Shown here: one piece after another, positions 22,419 to 24,348 of the stretch
How the letters are laid out: each line of letters starts with the position of its first letter
Position numbering within the stretch: position 1 is the stretch's first letter
Source: Candidatus Dormiibacterota bacterium
GTDB taxonomy: Bacteria > Chloroflexota > Dormibacteria > Aeolococcales > Aeolococcaceae
Assembly: GCA_027451645.1 (NCBI GenBank)
Contig: DAIDIX010000003.1
Location: 5,416 to 29,763, forward strand
Reading direction: 5' to 3'
Length of the DNA: 24,348 nt
Notes under the pieces: generated by a model
What the model was told of the DNA's origin: nothing
What the model saw: the letters and a program-made list of their open reading frames with translations, nothing else
Databases searched by the model: none
Translations under genes and position numbers: made by a program

Positions 22419-22610
22419 GAAACTCTTCTACGGGGATGCTGCGGAAAAGCGGAATGGGTGATTTGCAGCAGTTGCGCACGGGAAGACACCCAGCCATGCG
22501 GACGATGCTGCACGATAATGATGGCGATCCCAGTACGTCGATCTGCGTACCCGGTATATACTGCATCCGTTACAGGCTCTGCAGATGACGCAGCAGACAC
22601 AGGAGTACCC

Positions 22611-23639
22611 ATGAACGAGGAATTCACTCTCGGCGTTCCCATTGACAGAAACCTTGCACTTGAGCTCGTGCGCGTGACAGAAGGCGGAGCACTTGCTGCA
22701 GCACGGTTCATGGGGCGCAATCAGAAAGAACAGGCGGATGGTGCAGCTGTGGATGCAATGCGCAGAAGCCTCCAGTACGTTGACATGGAGGGGATTGTTG
22801 TCATTGGCGAGGGGGAAAAGGACAAGGCTCCCATGCTGTACATCGGCGAGCAGGTTGGAAACGGGAATGACCCCCATGTTGATGTGGCTGTGGATCCAAT
22901 TGATGGAACACGGCTCGTTGCGCAGGGTCTTCCGGGTGGACTCAGCACTGTTGCACTGGCAGAACGGGGTTCGATGTTCCACACGCACATTCCCTACATG
23001 GACAAGATCATTGTTGGACCACGTGCCAGGGATGTCATTGATATCACGGACAGTGTCGAAGCGAATCTCGCCCGGATTGCACGTGCAGAGGGACGGGATG
23101 TGCGGGACCTCACAGTAGTTGTACTTGACCGCCCTCGGCATGAGGAACTCCTCGGTAAAATCCGCAGTACTGGGGCAAGGGTGAAACTCATTCTTGATGG
23201 AGATGTCGCTGCTGGCATCATGGCAGCCATGGAGCATCGAACAGGCATTGATGTGCTCATGGGAGTTGGCGGAGCACCGGAAGCTGTACTTGCAGCAGCA
23301 GCAGTGAAATGCATTGGAGGCGGCATGCAGGCAAAGCTCTGGATCCGTGATGAGGATGCTTCAATTGCTGCGAAGGAAGGGGTCACCAACAGCAAGGTCT
23401 ATACCATTGATGATCTCTGCGCAGGAGAGAACATCTTCTATGCTGCAACTGGCATCACGGATGGAGAACTCCTGGACGGAGTGAGGTTCTGGGGAGGAGG
23501 GGCCAGGACACACAGTGTGGTCATGCGATCCTACTCTGGCACAGTGCGGTATATCGAGGCAGAGCATTCCCTGAAGAAACTCAAGCAGAGGATTGGCATA
23601 CTCAGCCCAGTGGGTGAGTCGACTGAACAGCGGGCCTGA
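22611..23639 (+). CDS. glpX: Class II fructose-1,6-bisphosphatase
   Basis: A 342-residue metal-dependent phosphatase of gluconeogenesis (fructose-1,6-bisphosphate to fructose-6-phosphate), possibly also acting on sedoheptulose-1,7-bisphosphate. Motifs are LALELVRVTEGGALAAARFMG at the N-terminus, VIGEGEKDKAPML (64-76), the metal-binding VDPIDGTRLVAQG (94-106), LILDGDVAAGI, and GVGGAPEAVLAAAA. The length is normal. The start at ATG 22611 has AGGAG at 22601-22605; the open frame upstream (from 22458) has Cys-rich, non-family residues and is rejected. TATACT at 22557-22562 could be its -10. The carboxypeptidase gene follows 5 bases after the stop. Confidence 0.97.
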   Translation: MNEEFTLGVPIDRNLALELVRVTEGGALAAARFMGRNQKEQADGAAVDAMRRSLQYVDMEGIVVIGEGEKDKAPMLYIGEQVGNGNDPHVDVAVDPIDGTRLVAQGLPGGLSTVALAERGSMFHTHIPYMDKIIVGPRARDVIDITDSVEANLARIARAEGRDVRDLTVVVLDRPRHEELLGKIRSTGARVKLILDGDVAAGIMAAMEHRTGIDVLMGVGGAPEAVLAAAAVKCIGGGMQAKLWIRDEDASIAAKEGVTNSKVYTIDDLCAGENIFYAATGITDGELLDGVRFWGGGARTHSVVMRSYSGTVRYIEAEHSLKKLKQRIGILSPVGESTEQRA

Positions 23640-23644
23640 GAGAA

Positions 23645-24348
23645 ATGGATGATGGGGTAGAGAAGACAGCCAGTAGTGGTGAGCATTCCCGGTCTGGGGA
23701 TCTTCTCTCCCGGATTGCCATTGGCATTGTTGCAGTCATGGCGAGTGCTGCAAGCATTGCTGGAGGCAGGCAGCTGGCAGCACCTCTTCCAGACGTTCAC
23801 GCATCAGCCTTCCAATTTGTGACAGTGTCCCTCCCGGGATCTCCACAGACCATTCCAGTGGCAGCTGCAGGTGGCGAGGATGTGGCACTCAGTGATGGAA
23901 GGACCCTTCTTTCTGCGGATGCGAACATGCCCTTTCCGACAGGTTCTGTTGCGAAGGTGATGACTGCATATCTCGTGCTCAGAGCACATCCGCTCAGTGC
24001 AACTTCCCAGGGACCGGTTCTCGTCATGACCTCACAGGATGTTGGGTTCTACAGGAGCACTGTTCGTGAGGATGGCTCAAATGTTCCTGTGCAGCTTGGA
24101 GAGCACCTCACAGAGCGTCAACTCCTGCTCGGTCTCATGCTCCCGTCCGCGAACAACCTTGCACTTACACTTGGAGTCTGGGTATCAGGATCCGACACAG
24201 CCTTTGTCGAGAAGATGAATGCAGAAGCTGCACGGCTCGGCATGGCGGATACCCATTTTGCGGATCCCAGCGGATACAGTTCCAACACAGTATCCTCTGC
24301 TGCTGACCTGGTGAAACTTGGCATGCATGCAATTGCTCTTCCATCATT
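23645..24348 (+). CDS. D-alanyl-D-alanine carboxypeptidase, S11 family (partial, 3' end outside)
   Basis: The first 234 residues of a penicillin-binding-protein-5-type carboxypeptidase, which trims the terminal D-Ala of peptidoglycan stem peptides. An N-terminal membrane segment or uncleaved signal at about 20-41 (LLSRIAIGIVAVMASAASIA) sends it out of the cytoplasm. The nucleophile motif SxxK is S101-V-A-K104 (PTGSVAKVMTAY). The second motif SxN is S168-A-N170 (LMLPSANNLALTL). FADPSGYSSNTVSSAADLVKL is also typical of the family. The KTG motif would lie beyond the window. The ATG at 23645 is 5 bases after glpX, so the two are probably co-transcribed. The N-terminal ~20 residues are acidic and cytosolic. 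Confidence 0.92.
   Translation, partial: MDDGVEKTASSGEHSRSGDLLSRIAIGIVAVMASAASIAGGRQLAAPLPDVHASAFQFVTVSLPGSPQTIPVAAAGGEDVALSDGRTLLSADANMPFPTGSVAKVMTAYLVLRAHPLSATSQGPVLVMTSQDVGFYRSTVREDGSNVPVQLGEHLTERQLLLGLMLPSANNLALTLGVWVSGSDTAFVEKMNAEAARLGMADTHFADPSGYSSNTVSSAADLVKLGMHAIALPS

Noticed and set aside
22114..22566. Minus-strand open frame of 150 codons between the MgtE-like gene and glpX
   Set aside because: Cys/Pro/Ser-rich, no plausible domain, and it lies opposite the more protein-like plus-strand frame.
22458..22610. N-terminal extension of glpX from ATG 22458
   Set aside because: The extension has non-family, Cys-rich residues; ATG 22611 has a well-placed AGGAG and begins at the conserved GlpX N-terminus.

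Overview
This window is bacterial chromosome of moderate GC (about 54% by eye). It is gene-dense, with no rRNA, tRNA, CRISPR array, transposase or integrase that I can recognise. The gene families point to a peptidoglycan-containing bacterium of the Gram-positive/Chloroflexota side of the tree: a SUF operon using SufU, class II fructose-1,6-bisphosphatase (GlpX), canonical parABS, and a non-classical NRAMP paired with a soluble MgtE-N/CBS protein. I cannot name the phylum with confidence. Canonical parS sites next to parAB suggest the region lies near the replication origin.

Layout. (1) 1-1957, plus strand: the last 32 codons of a probable polynucleotide phosphorylase, an M16 zinc protease and nucleoside diphosphate kinase. 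(2) 1978-3506: signal peptidase I (minus) divergent from a Fe/Mn superoxide dismutase (plus), which ends in a strong hairpin. (3) 3523-6127: parB and parA (minus), two 18-bp parS palindromes exactly 60 bp apart, then a divergent gene with a SRPBCC-like domain fused to an SH3-like domain. (4) 6121-12464, minus: a complete SUF iron-sulfur operon, sufR-sufC-sufB-sufD-Rieske ferredoxin-sufS-sufU-sufT. Most junctions overlap (ATGA, 8-bp ATGNNTGA or 11 bp). (5) 12504-16425, minus: a second, NifS/IscS-type cysteine desulfurase, a divergent isocitrate/isopropylmalate-family dehydrogenase, an unrecognised protein with a degenerate kinase-like C-terminal half, and a single-domain response regulator. (6) 16553-18529, plus: an NTF2-like hypothetical, a small hypothetical and a PfkB sugar kinase. 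(7) 18461-21962, minus: an ArdC/M78-type metalloprotease-like protein whose 3' end overlaps pfkB by 69 bp, an NRAMP-family transporter, and a PRC-PRC-MgtE_N-CBS-CBS protein. (8) 21963-24348, plus: a poorly coding stretch with a possible small or broken gene, then glpX and the 5' part of a D-Ala-D-Ala carboxypeptidase that runs off the window.

How the genes work together. The SUF operon is a self-contained Fe-S assembly unit. SufS and SufU supply sulfur, the SufBCD scaffold is driven by the SufC ATPase, SufT helps maturation, and a probable Fe-S-sensing Rrf2 repressor heads the operon. The ParABS module segregates the chromosome origin. The NRAMP and MgtE-like genes share a GTGA stop/start and look like a transporter with its own cytosolic sensor. 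The most unusual elements are this split transporter-sensor pair, the kinase-like protein beside a lone response regulator, the SRPBCC-SH3 protein facing parS, the lone ArdC-like protein, and the broken or small gene around 22254-22470. I see no mobile element or defence island.
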